From: JACVRN01 sp036403815
GTDB taxonomy: Bacteria; Acidobacteriota; Blastocatellia; Pyrinomonadales; Pyrinomonadaceae
NCBI GenBank assembly: GCA_036403815.1
Contig: DASWQH010000007.1
Span: 62,001 to 126,000, forward strand
Direction: 5' to 3'
Length of the DNA: 64,000 nt
Shown: positions 55,147-63,340 of the stretch, piece by piece
Layout of the letters: the number at the start of each line of letters is the position of its first letter
Position numbering within the stretch: position 1 is the first letter of the stretch
The notes under the pieces: generated by a model
Seen by the model: only the letters and a program-made list of their open reading frames with translations
What the model was told of the DNA's origin: nothing
Databases searched by the model: none
Made by a program: the position numbers and the translations under genes

Positions 55147-56187
55147 ATGGAGAAAAGCCATTCTCAAGAAGAGACCTTGCGCGAGGAGAAGACGGGAGAA
55201 CTTGCGCCTCTGGATGAAGTGGATTACAAGAGTCTGGCCCGCCTGACTGCTCAAATCTCAAGCCCTCCACAAACAGCCGGAGGCAGGCAGCCCGCGCCTT
55301 ATGCGAGCGCGAAAAAGTCTACCCTGCCTTTGATTTTAATCTGCGCAGCCCTTATCGCAATCGCCTTTATAGGCGCTCTCGCTTACTTGCTAATCTCCTC
55401 AAAGAAACCATCGCCAGTTGATAGCCAGACGGAAAGCAATGTGGAGAAGCCTGTAACTCAGCAAGAGATTCCGCCCGGACGTTTCGTCAAACGTGAGATG
55501 ATCGCTATTCCCGGCGGCACATTTCAGATGGGAAGAAACGACGGCCCGCTTCAGGAGTCCCCTAAGCACATCGTAACAGTAGCCGCTTTTTACATGGACA
55601 ATACGGAAGTGACCAATGCCGAGTACGCGGATTTTGTACGCGAGACCGGGCACGCTCCGCCCTCTCATTTCGTCAACGGTAAGCCCTTGCCTGGGCAAGA
55701 GCAGTGGCCGGTGGTAAATGTCTCGATAAAGGATGCTGAAGACTTTGCAGCGTGGCGCTCGCAGCGTGAGGGTGTGAACTATCGCTTGCCAACCGAAGAG
55801 GAGTGGGAATACGCGGCCAGAAATGGCGATCAGAATAATCTCTACCCGTGGGGCAACTCTGTGGAGCAGAACCGCGCCGCTGTTAAGAGCGCCAATCTAC
55901 AGTCGGTGCAGCCTGTCGGTTCTTATCCTGAGGTAAAGAACCGCTGGGGTGTGCTTGATTTGATAGGCAATGCCTGGGAGTGGACGGCTTCAAAGGCTTA
56001 CATCTATCCGGGTGGTAAAGGGGGGCTGCCGCCGGAACAAAAAGATTGGTGCATCATTCGCGGCGGCTCGATTATGAGCGACCTGGCTGGCGATAAGCCC
56101 ATCAGCTCGTCCTATCGTGATTGGATTCCACCAAAGACGACAAATCCATACCTGGGATTCCGACTTGTGCGCGCTACACTGAAATAA
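55147..56187 (+). CDS. Sulfatase-modifying-factor (FGE)-like domain protein, membrane-anchored
   Basis: The 346-residue protein has a cytoplasmic N-terminus, one membrane segment (LPLILICAALIAIAFIGALA, near residue 65) and an external FGE-sulfatase domain. Domain motifs are MIAIPGGTFQMGRNDGPLQE, FYMDNTEVTNAEYADFVRET, YRLPTEEEWEYAARNGDQNN, LYPWGN, NAWEWTASKAY and IIRGGSIMSD with YLGFRLVRA at the end. The two catalytic Cys of formylglycine-generating enzymes are absent, so it is likely a binding or non-oxidative relative. It is followed directly (stop TAA then ATG) by the Ser/Thr kinase, suggesting they work together. Confidence 0.85.
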   Translation: MEKSHSQEETLREEKTGELAPLDEVDYKSLARLTAQISSPPQTAGGRQPAPYASAKKSTLPLILICAALIAIAFIGALAYLLISSKKPSPVDSQTESNVEKPVTQQEIPPGRFVKREMIAIPGGTFQMGRNDGPLQESPKHIVTVAAFYMDNTEVTNAEYADFVRETGHAPPSHFVNGKPLPGQEQWPVVNVSIKDAEDFAAWRSQREGVNYRLPTEEEWEYAARNGDQNNLYPWGNSVEQNRAAVKSANLQSVQPVGSYPEVKNRWGVLDLIGNAWEWTASKAYIYPGGKGGLPPEQKDWCIIRGGSIMSDLAGDKPISSSYRDWIPPKTTNPYLGFRLVRATLK

Positions 56188-57756
56188 ATGAGCACTCCCG
56201 TAGGCAAGCTCATTGGTCGTTACAAAATTCGGTCGCTCGTCGGCGCGGGCGGAATGGGCGAAGTCTATCTGGCCGAAGACACACAGCTCGAACGCGATGT
56301 CGCTCTCAAAATCCTCCCATCTCATCTTGCTTCCGACGAGCAGCGAATGCGCCGTTTTGTGCAGGAGGCACGCGCGGCTTCATCGCTAAATCACCCAAAC
56401 ATCATTACCATTCATGAGGTCGGGCAGTTTGACTCCACAAACTTCATCGCGACGGAGTACATTGATGGCCTGACGCTCAGGCAGATAATGGCGAAGCGCG
56501 TAACCCTGCGCGAGATATTCGACATCAGTATACAGATCGCGTCTGCTCTGTCGGCTGCACACGATGCGGGCATAGTTCACCGCGACATCAAGCCTGAAAA
56601 TGTCATGCTCCGGCGTGATGGCTATGTGAAGGTGCTGGATTTTGGATTAGCCAAGCTCACGGAAAAAGTCTATACCGGGAAGGCAAGCGACCCGGAAGCC
56701 CCCACCAAGCCCAATATCAATACCGACCCAGGCGTTGTCATGGGCACTTCCTATTACATGTCGCCGGAGCAGGCGCGCGGACTCGCCATTGATATACGCA
56801 CAGACATATGGAGTCTGGGTTGCGTCGTCTATGAAATGATTACAGGCCACACCCCCTTCAAAGGCTCAACTCCGAGCGACATCATCGCGGCCATTCTTGA
56901 GAAAGAACCTCTGCCGCTTTCACGCTACATGAAAGATGTACCCGGCGAGCTTGATAGAATCGTCGGCAAGGCGCTCGAAAAAGAGAAGGAAGAGCGATAC
57001 CAGACGGTTAAGGACTTGCTCGTTGATATACGACGATTACGGCGACGGCTCGAAGTGGAGGCGGAGCTTGAGCGCTCCGTGCAGCCGGATGTGACCGATA
57101 AATCGTCCACAGATAAAAGCGGCACGCAGACTTCCGAGGCCGGTAGAGGTTCGACTTCGGAAACGGTCAAGACAGATTTGCACCACATGGGTTCGAGCGC
57201 AGAATACGTTGTCGGAGAGATAAAGCAACATAAAAAAGGGCTGCTCCTGGTTCTGCTGGCTTTGCTGGTACTGGGCGCAGGTGCCGTTTATTACCAGTGG
57301 AAGAGAGCAACTACAATTGATTCGGTGGCAATCATGCCGTTTACGAGCGCGGGCGATGACCCGGTTCTGGAAGACCTCTCCGACGGGGTAACGGAAAGCG
57401 TACGCAACGGCCTCTCGCAAATGTCAGGGTTGCGCGTAGTGCCGCGTAGCACGGTCTTTCGTTACAAAGGACAGATTGTTGAGCCGGAAAAGATTGGAAG
57501 CGCGCTTGGAGTACGCAGTGTCCTGACGGGAAAGATTCTGAAAAGAGGCGATACTCTGATAGTACAAGTGGAGTTGATTGACGTTTCCTACGATGCTCAG
57601 GTCTGGGGAAAACGTATCGAGCAAAAACAGTCCGACATCATGGGCGGCTCTGCCACCATGACGATGCGAGAAGAGATTTCAAAACAGATACTCGAAAGCG
57701 TGCGCTCTAAATTCCCAGGCGGGAGCGCGCCCGGTCAGGCCAACCGGCAGGAGTGA
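56188..57756 (+). CDS. Ser/Thr protein kinase with FlgO/TolB-like extracytoplasmic domain
   Basis: The 522-residue protein has a Pkn2-type kinase domain at about residues 10-280: YKIRSLVGAGGMGEVYLAED (Gly loop), DVALKILP (Lys), HRDIKPENVMLRRDG (catalytic Asp), VLDFGLAKL (metal Asp) and MGTSYYMSPEQARG (activation loop). One membrane segment follows (GLLLVLLALLVLGAGAVYYQW), then an external domain with VAIMPFTSAGDDPVLEDLSDGVTESV and LGVRSVLTGKILKRG, like FlgO/TolB-type periplasmic domains. It would sense an envelope signal and phosphorylate cytoplasmic proteins. It starts one base after the upstream stop. Confidence 0.93.
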   Translation: MSTPVGKLIGRYKIRSLVGAGGMGEVYLAEDTQLERDVALKILPSHLASDEQRMRRFVQEARAASSLNHPNIITIHEVGQFDSTNFIATEYIDGLTLRQIMAKRVTLREIFDISIQIASALSAAHDAGIVHRDIKPENVMLRRDGYVKVLDFGLAKLTEKVYTGKASDPEAPTKPNINTDPGVVMGTSYYMSPEQARGLAIDIRTDIWSLGCVVYEMITGHTPFKGSTPSDIIAAILEKEPLPLSRYMKDVPGELDRIVGKALEKEKEERYQTVKDLLVDIRRLRRRLEVEAELERSVQPDVTDKSSTDKSGTQTSEAGRGSTSETVKTDLHHMGSSAEYVVGEIKQHKKGLLLVLLALLVLGAGAVYYQWKRATTIDSVAIMPFTSAGDDPVLEDLSDGVTESVRNGLSQMSGLRVVPRSTVFRYKGQIVEPEKIGSALGVRSVLTGKILKRGDTLIVQVELIDVSYDAQVWGKRIEQKQSDIMGGSATMTMREEISKQILESVRSKFPGGSAPGQANRQE

Positions 57757-57762
57757 AACCAA

Positions 57763-58158
57763 TCAACGTAACATCATTATAACCTGCCGCTCGCGCGGGC
57801 CGTCGAACTCGCAAAGGAAGATGCCCTGCCAGCGCCCCAAGAGAAGCTCGCCATCATGAAAGGGAACTGTGACGCTCGTGCCGACGAGGCTGGATTTAAT
57901 GTGAGCGTCGGAATTTTCTTCCCCGTGGTGAAAGTCCATGCCGTGTTGGGGTATGAGTGTGCGCAGAGCGTGAAGCATGTCGCGCGGGACATCCGGGTCT
58001 GCGTTCTCGTTGATGGTCAGCCCGGCGGTCGTGTGCTGGACGTAAAGCACACAGATGCCGTCGGTCGCACCCGCTTCCTTCAACCCCTTGCGCACCTCGT
58101 CCGTAAACTCTACGAGTTGTTCACGCTCGCGCGAGTACACTCGAAGCGTGTAGAACAT
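57763..58158 (-). CDS. YjbQ family protein (UPF0047)
   Basis: The 131-residue protein shows GICVLYVQHTTAGLTINENA and DPDVPRDM at about residues 35-62, then FHHGEENSDAHIKSSLVG with conserved His, and LGRWQGIFLCEFDGPRERQV near the end. This is the UPF0047/YjbQ signature. Members can act as secondary thiamine-phosphate synthases in vitro, but their real role is uncertain. It lies downstream of the bioY gene in the same direction, about 100 bases apart, with a terminator between. Confidence 0.9.
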   Translation of the reverse strand: MFYTLRVYSREREQLVEFTDEVRKGLKEAGATDGICVLYVQHTTAGLTINENADPDVPRDMLHALRTLIPQHGMDFHHGEENSDAHIKSSLVGTSVTVPFHDGELLLGRWQGIFLCEFDGPRERQVIMMLR

Positions 58159-58189
58159 AACCGGCCTTTCTAGAAGATTAAAAATCGTA

Positions 58190-58225
58190 AAGCCCTTGAC
58201 CTGTTGCTGTCTGGATCAAGGGCTT
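58190..58225 (-). terminator. Terminator of bioY (leftward)
   Basis: AAGCCCTTGA and TCAAGGGCTT form a perfect 10-bp stem with a 16-base loop. On the minus strand it is followed by TTACGATTTTTAATC, a fair T run. Confidence 0.7.
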
Positions 58226-58260
58226 CACATATTTCGAGCGCGATTTCCGAAGAAGCTCGG

Positions 58261-58866
58261 CTACAGCCGTGTGTGCGTGTTGCGCCGCAGGATAGCCCAG
58301 CCCGTTGGAAGCACCGCAGCCGCGAGCGCGATCTTGATTACGTCTCCCGCAAGAAACGGCGCAACGCCGGTGCTCCACGCGGCCAGTGCCGTCGGCGCGT
58401 AAAAAAGCGTCAGCCATGACCAGCCGCAGAGCAGTATTACAACAGAACCGAGTGCCATCGCCGCCGCCGCCTTCAGATACCGCTTATCCCAGCCGCGCTC
58501 TGCCAGAGAGCCAGTCAAAAAAGCCGCGAGCGGGTAAGAGAAGAGATAGCCTGCGGTTGGGCTGAACAGAAGATAATGAAGACCGCCCTGGCCTGAGCGG
58601 AAAAACGGCAGCCCGCTTGCGCCTTCTATCAAATAGGCAATCATAGCGAGCGCGCCCAGCCGCGAACCCAGAAGCGCCCCAGTCAAAAGCACCGCGAACG
58701 TTTGCCCTGTAATCGGCACGGGCGTCCACGGCAAGGGGATGACAACCTGCGCCGACAGAGCCGTCAGCAGACTGAAAGCGATGACCAGCGCAATAGAGCG
58801 CGCCCAATCAAGCGGCGCAAGCGCTGCACCAAGAAGCGTTTCTGCTTTACCGTAAGAAGTGTTCAT
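58261..58866 (-). CDS. bioY: Biotin transporter S-component BioY
   Basis: The ATG at 58866 is chosen; the longer frame runs through the repeat hairpin. The 201-residue membrane protein has about six helices with QVVIPLPWTPVPITGQTFAV and LLTGALLGSRLGALAMIAYL early. EGASGLPFFRSGQGGLHYLL and SPTAGYLFSYPLAAFLTGSL follow, and FLAGDVIKIALAAAVLPTGW closes it. These are BioY hallmarks. It binds biotin and works with an ECF ATPase module (EcfAT) encoded elsewhere, or alone. The biotin would support carboxylases. No riboswitch or BirA site is visible upstream. Confidence 0.92.
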   Translation of the reverse strand: MNTSYGKAETLLGAALAPLDWARSIALVIAFSLLTALSAQVVIPLPWTPVPITGQTFAVLLTGALLGSRLGALAMIAYLIEGASGLPFFRSGQGGLHYLLFSPTAGYLFSYPLAAFLTGSLAERGWDKRYLKAAAAMALGSVVILLCGWSWLTLFYAPTALAAWSTGVAPFLAGDVIKIALAAAVLPTGWAILRRNTHTRL

Positions 58867-58874
58867 CTTAAATA

Positions 58875-58956
58875 CAGTGACAGGTGACAAGTTAAAAGCA
58901 AGAGCCGAGTTAATGTAATCCTTTTCTCGGCACTTGTCACTTGTCACCTGTCACTG
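58875..58956. repeat. Heptad-repeat hairpin (AAGTGAC / GTCACTT units), copy 2
   Basis: Left arm CAGTGACAGGTGACAAGTTA, right arm CACTTGTCACTTGTCACCTG and beyond. It shares its units with 38676-38743 and lies between the pyrophosphatase stop and bioY. Confidence 0.85.
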
Positions 58957-58958
58957 CT

Positions 58959-61730
58959 TTATTTGGCTCCGGCAGTATTGGATTGGCCGTCCGCAATCGG
59001 CATCACCTGTGTTGCCTGTGGATCGGACGCCGGTAGTTCTCTGACCAGACGCATGCCATCCTCTAAACAAAACTCCAACGTCGTGTCTCTATATTCACGT
59101 CTGCACTGCGGGCAGTATTTGATTGCTTCAAACGTCTCGACGCTTTGGCTTGCGCTGCTCGCCGTTACCTCCGTGCCGATGCGCATGCCATAGAAGGAGC
59201 GCCAGACGAAGAAGACAGAGATAAGGAAGAAGAGCGCCGCGAGCGCATGCGTCACGTTCGAGCCTGCGCTGCTGGTCAGGTTCACAGCCAACTCTACAGC
59301 TAACAGCCCGAAGAGCGTGGTGAATTTGATGACCGGGTTAAGAGCGACGCTCGACGTGTCCTTGAAGGGATCGCCCACGGTGTCGCCCACCACTGTCGCA
59401 TCATGGAGCGCCGTGCCCTTAGCCTTCAACTCAACTTCGACGACCTTCTTAGCGTTGTCCCAAGCGCCGCCCGCGTTCGCCATGAAGATAGCCTGATAGA
59501 GGCCGAAGACCGCAATCGAAATCAGGTAGCCTATGAAGAAGAATGGCTCTACGAAGGCGAAGGCCAGCGCCGAGAAGAAGACCGTCAGGAAGATATTGAA
59601 CATTCCCTTCTGCGCATACTGCGTACAGATTTGCACCACCTTCTTGCTGTCTTCAACGGACGCTCTCTCCACACCTTCCAGTTTGATGTTGGCCTTGATG
59701 AACTCGACGGCTCTATACGCTCCCGTTGTCACTGCCTGCGTTGATGCGCCTGTGAACCAGTAGATGACAGCGCCGCCTGTAATCAGTCCGAGCACGAACG
59801 GAGCATGAAGTAGCGACAGGTTCTCGGTTCCTGTAGTCAGCCCGTCGGTGAGCGCCATCATGATAGAGAAGATCATGGTGGTTGCGCCGACGACCGCCGT
59901 GCCAATCAACACGGGCTTGGCCGTTGCTTTGAAGGTGTTGCCCGCGCCGTCGTTCTCTTCCAGCAGATGCTTGGCGCGCTCGAAATTTACATCGACTTTG
60001 AAATCGCGCTTGATCTCTTCCTTCACGTTCGGTATCTGCTCTATGAGCGAGAGTTCATACACGCTCTGCGCGTTGTCGGTCACAGGCCCGTAAGAGTCAA
60101 CGGCAATCGTGACCGGCCCCATGCCTAGGAAGCCGAACGCGACTAGACCGAAGGCGAAGACCGCCGGGGCGACCATCAATTCTCCAAGCCCTGTTGTGCT
60201 GACGCCGTAGGCAATAGCCATCAGCGCGACGATACTCATGCCGAGCCAGTAGGCGGAGAAGTTACCCGCGACCAAGCCGGACAGGATGTTGAGCGACGGC
60301 CCGCCTTCCTGCGAAGAGATGACGACCTCTTTGACGTGGCGCGATTCGGTAGAGGTGAAGACCTTGACCAACTCAGGAATGACAGCGCCCGCAAGGGTTC
60401 CGCAAGAGATGATGGTCGCTAGTTTCCACCAGAGCGTTACGTCACCGCGCAGGGACGGGATGATTAGATAGGACACGGCGTAGGTGATAACGATGGAGAC
60501 GATGCTTGTTATCCAGACGAGCGACGTTAAGGGCTTTTCAAAGTTCATCTGGTCTGCGCCCTGATAACGAGCGCGCGCAATTGTCTCGTTGACGAAGTAC
60601 GAAATGCCGCTGGCAATAATCATCATCACGCGCATGACGAAAATCCAGACCAGAAGTTGAATCTGCACCTCTTCGGCGCGCACGCCCAAAAGTATAAAGG
60701 TAATCAACGCCACGCCCGTTACGCCGTAGGTCTCAAAGCCGTCGGCTGAAGGGCCAACGGAGTCGCCCGCGTTGTCGCCAGTGCAGTCTGCAATCACGCC
60801 CGGATTACGCGCATCGTCCTCTTTAATCTTGAAGACAATCTTCATCAGGTCGGAGCCTATGTCTGCAATCTTCGTGAAGATGCCGCCCGCGATACGCAGC
60901 GCCGCCGCGCCCAGGGATTCTCCTATGGCGAAGCCTATGAAGCAGGGGCCTGCGTAATCTCTAGGGATGAACAGCAGGATGCAGAGCATGATTAAAAGCT
61001 CTATGCTGATGAGCATCATGCCTATGCTCATGCCAGCGCGAAGCGGTATGGCATAAATCGGATAGGGCTTGCCGCCGAGGCTTGCGAAGGCCGTGCGCGA
61101 GTTGGCGAACGTGTTGACGCGAATGCCGAACCACGCGACACCGTAGCTACCGGCGATGCCTACGAGGCTGAACAGCAGGATGACAATCACGCGAAAGGTA
61201 TTGTTGGTCGTAGGATTCGCTGCCGGAGAAAGAAACCCGAAGTAGAGCACTATGATGACTGCGATGAAGGCTTCGAGAATCAATATGAACTTGCCCTGCG
61301 TGACCAGATAGGTCTTGCACGTCTCGTAAATCAGCTCGGAAATCTCGCGCATGGAACGATGCACGGGCAGGTTCTTCAACTGCGTGAAGATGACCATGCC
61401 GAAAACCAGCCCGAGCACGCAGACTCCGAGACCAATCATCAGAAGCGTGCGGCCATCCAGGCCAAGGAACTGCATCTGCGAGACATCCGGCAGGACTAGA
61501 TTAGCCTCGCCTCCAGCCTCTTTCGCCATAGCGCTCGTAGCATAAACGCTCAGCGCGGCCAGACTTGCTCCCAACCCTACGATGCTCCTGCGAACTTTTG
61601 GCGACGACAGTGGCGCGCTTCGCTTCAATCGCTCGATTGCGCTCGATGAGCGACGCAAGTTCCTGAGCGAAACGAGCGCGACGCCGACGAAAGCTAATAG
61701 GCTGATGAAAAAGAATAATTCAGTAGACAA
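58959..61730 (-). CDS. hppA: Membrane-bound proton-translocating pyrophosphatase with C-terminal zinc ribbon
   Basis: The TTG at 61730 is chosen because AAAGGA lies upstream and the first membrane helix (LFFFISLLAFVGVALVSL) begins four residues on; an ATG at 61823 would add a charged tail unlike the family. The 923-residue protein has GGIFTKIADIGSDLMKIVFK and the pyrophosphate-binding DDARNPGVIADCTGDNAGDS. GNTFKATAKP carries Lys at the K+-independence position, so it is probably of the K+-independent type, and VGDTVGDPFKDTSSVALNPV follows near the C-terminus. It pumps protons, or sodium, using pyrophosphate. Unusually, a zinc ribbon follows (YCPQCRREYRDTTLEFCLED), in place of the short tail seen in most relatives. 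Confidence 0.9.
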   Translation of the reverse strand: MSTELFFFISLLAFVGVALVSLRNLRRSSSAIERLKRSAPLSSPKVRRSIVGLGASLAALSVYATSAMAKEAGGEANLVLPDVSQMQFLGLDGRTLLMIGLGVCVLGLVFGMVIFTQLKNLPVHRSMREISELIYETCKTYLVTQGKFILILEAFIAVIIVLYFGFLSPAANPTTNNTFRVIVILLFSLVGIAGSYGVAWFGIRVNTFANSRTAFASLGGKPYPIYAIPLRAGMSIGMMLISIELLIMLCILLFIPRDYAGPCFIGFAIGESLGAAALRIAGGIFTKIADIGSDLMKIVFKIKEDDARNPGVIADCTGDNAGDSVGPSADGFETYGVTGVALITFILLGVRAEEVQIQLLVWIFVMRVMMIIASGISYFVNETIARARYQGADQMNFEKPLTSLVWITSIVSIVITYAVSYLIIPSLRGDVTLWWKLATIISCGTLAGAVIPELVKVFTSTESRHVKEVVISSQEGGPSLNILSGLVAGNFSAYWLGMSIVALMAIAYGVSTTGLGELMVAPAVFAFGLVAFGFLGMGPVTIAVDSYGPVTDNAQSVYELSLIEQIPNVKEEIKRDFKVDVNFERAKHLLEENDGAGNTFKATAKPVLIGTAVVGATTMIFSIMMALTDGLTTGTENLSLLHAPFVLGLITGGAVIYWFTGASTQAVTTGAYRAVEFIKANIKLEGVERASVEDSKKVVQICTQYAQKGMFNIFLTVFFSALAFAFVEPFFFIGYLISIAVFGLYQAIFMANAGGAWDNAKKVVEVELKAKGTALHDATVVGDTVGDPFKDTSSVALNPVIKFTTLFGLLAVELAVNLTSSAGSNVTHALAALFFLISVFFVWRSFYGMRIGTEVTASSASQSVETFEAIKYCPQCRREYRDTTLEFCLEDGMRLVRELPASDPQATQVMPIADGQSNTAGAK

Positions 61731-62096
61731 GGGTAATGATTCCTTTCTGTTCGTTAAAAAGATGGGGAGGGGCTTTTTTGAGCCTTTAAGCCTCCAATTT
61801 TTCCAGCGCTCACTAGCTCGCATTCAGGCAGACCGCCAGCACACCAGGAAACTCTACAATCCCCTGTGCGCATACTGCTCAGAAAATGAGTTGCGCCGAA
61901 AGTCGCTATTATTGCCGATTTCCGGGCAAACTGTCCACACCGCAGCACATGTCGTCAGGAGCGCACCGGCAAAGATTTTGGAACTGCGGAACGTCCACTG
62001 CTGAATTCGTATAAAAGCTCTGTCCATGCCATATAAGAGACCGGAGCAAAGTTCTCAACATCCAGTCTTTGAAAACTTCCCGCCATAGGAGACTTT

Positions 62097-63131
62097 ATGA
62101 GCAGACAATCGAGGCTATTCGTCGCACTCCTTCTAACCCTTTTCTTCACGGGGGTTCTTCTCAAGTCGAGCGCGCAGCAGGTTGATGATCCGAACTTTGA
62201 CACGCGCGTAGCAAAGCCCGCCTACGCTGACAAATATCCGAAAGTGCTCTTCGACGAAGCGCATTTCAACTTCCACACCACGACCGGACGCTACAAACCC
62301 TTCGCCAGCCTGATTACGAATGACGGCTATCGTGTGACGGCAAATAAAGAGAAGTTTTCAGCCGCCACGCTTAAAGGCTACGACATACTGGTCATCTCCA
62401 ACGCGCTCGGCGCAGAGAGACAGAACAGCCCCGGCGCAGACCAACCCGCTTTCACCGAAGAGGAATGCGATGCTGTGCGCGAGTTCGTACGCGCAGGCGG
62501 CTCGCTACTGCTCATAGCAGATCACGCTCCCTTCGGCTCGGCTGCGGAAACGCTCGCCAAAAGATTCAATGTCGAGATGAGCAAGGGATTCACAATCGAT
62601 CAGACAAACTACGACCAGTCAGAAGGCAACAAGAACATAAGCTTTCTTCTCTTCTCGCGCGAGAACAAGCTGCTGGCAGACCACCCCATCACCCTGGGAC
62701 GCAATGCTTCAGAGCGCCTCTCGAAGGTAGTCACTTTCACAGGGCAGTCGCTTAAAGGGCCGGAGGGAAGCATTGCGTTTCTGAAGCTGTCCGATCAGGC
62801 GATTGATCGAGAGCGCCAGAATAGAAACAGAACGCCCGGAACGCCGGAGACTTCGCAGAGCAACGCCGCCCTTCCTACAGGAACACAGGTCGGCGCTTCC
62901 ATCCCTGCCACAAAGGCAGCAGGACGTGCGCAAGGTTTGGCTTTAACATTCGGCAAAGGCCGCGTCGTAGTGCTCGGCGAAGCCGCACTGCTTTCAGCGC
63001 AGCTTGTTAAAGGCCAGGTGGCACAGATGATGGGTAGTGAAGAAGTACGAATCGGCATGAACCGCGCAGGCAATGACGACCGCCAACTGGCGCTCAACAT
63101 CATGCACTGGCTATCCCGCTTGCTAAACTAA
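62097..63131 (+). CDS. Secreted GATase-like (DUF4350-type) protein
   Basis: AGGAG precedes the ATG. The 344-residue protein has a signal peptide (RLFVALLLTLFFTGVLLKSS) ending near SAQQ. The fold shows VLFDEAHFNFHTTTGRYKPF, LKGYDILVISNALGAE and VREFVRAGGSLLLIADHAPF, as in DUF4350 or GATase-1-like domains. AQGLALTFGKGRVVVLGEAA and NIMHWLSRLL end it. No catalytic Cys triad of true amidotransferases is evident, so it is likely a binding domain. Function is unknown. It is followed by a nested palindrome element. Confidence 0.75.
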   Translation: MSRQSRLFVALLLTLFFTGVLLKSSAQQVDDPNFDTRVAKPAYADKYPKVLFDEAHFNFHTTTGRYKPFASLITNDGYRVTANKEKFSAATLKGYDILVISNALGAERQNSPGADQPAFTEEECDAVREFVRAGGSLLLIADHAPFGSAAETLAKRFNVEMSKGFTIDQTNYDQSEGNKNISFLLFSRENKLLADHPITLGRNASERLSKVVTFTGQSLKGPEGSIAFLKLSDQAIDRERQNRNRTPGTPETSQSNAALPTGTQVGASIPATKAAGRAQGLALTFGKGRVVVLGEAALLSAQLVKGQVAQMMGSEEVRIGMNRAGNDDRQLALNIMHWLSRLLN

Positions 63132-63168
63132 AATAATTCAACATGAATCAGATGTAAGACAGATTGAA

Positions 63169-63324
63169 GGCTCCGTAGGAGCTAGATGTTTATAGCGCAT
63201 CCGATCAAAAAAATATCAAGCTCCGTAGGAGCGACATGTTCTCACGCCCGTTAACATGTCGCTCCTACGGAGCGTTGCTCTTGTTCCAATACGGGAACTA
63301 TAAACATCTAGCTCCTACGGAGCT
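63169..63324. repeat. Nested palindrome element, GCTCC/GGAGC core family, copy 2
   Basis: Outer arms GGCTCCGTAGGAGCTAGATG (63169) and TAAACATCTAGCTCCTACGG to 63324 enclose a core hairpin AGCTCCGTAGGAGCGACATG (63219) and its complement at 63253-63273. Compared with the copy at 4326, the inner arm differs (CCGTAGG here, CCGCGAGG there) while pairing is retained in both. Confidence 0.9.
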
Positions 63325-63340
63325 AAAGCTTCCTTTATGT

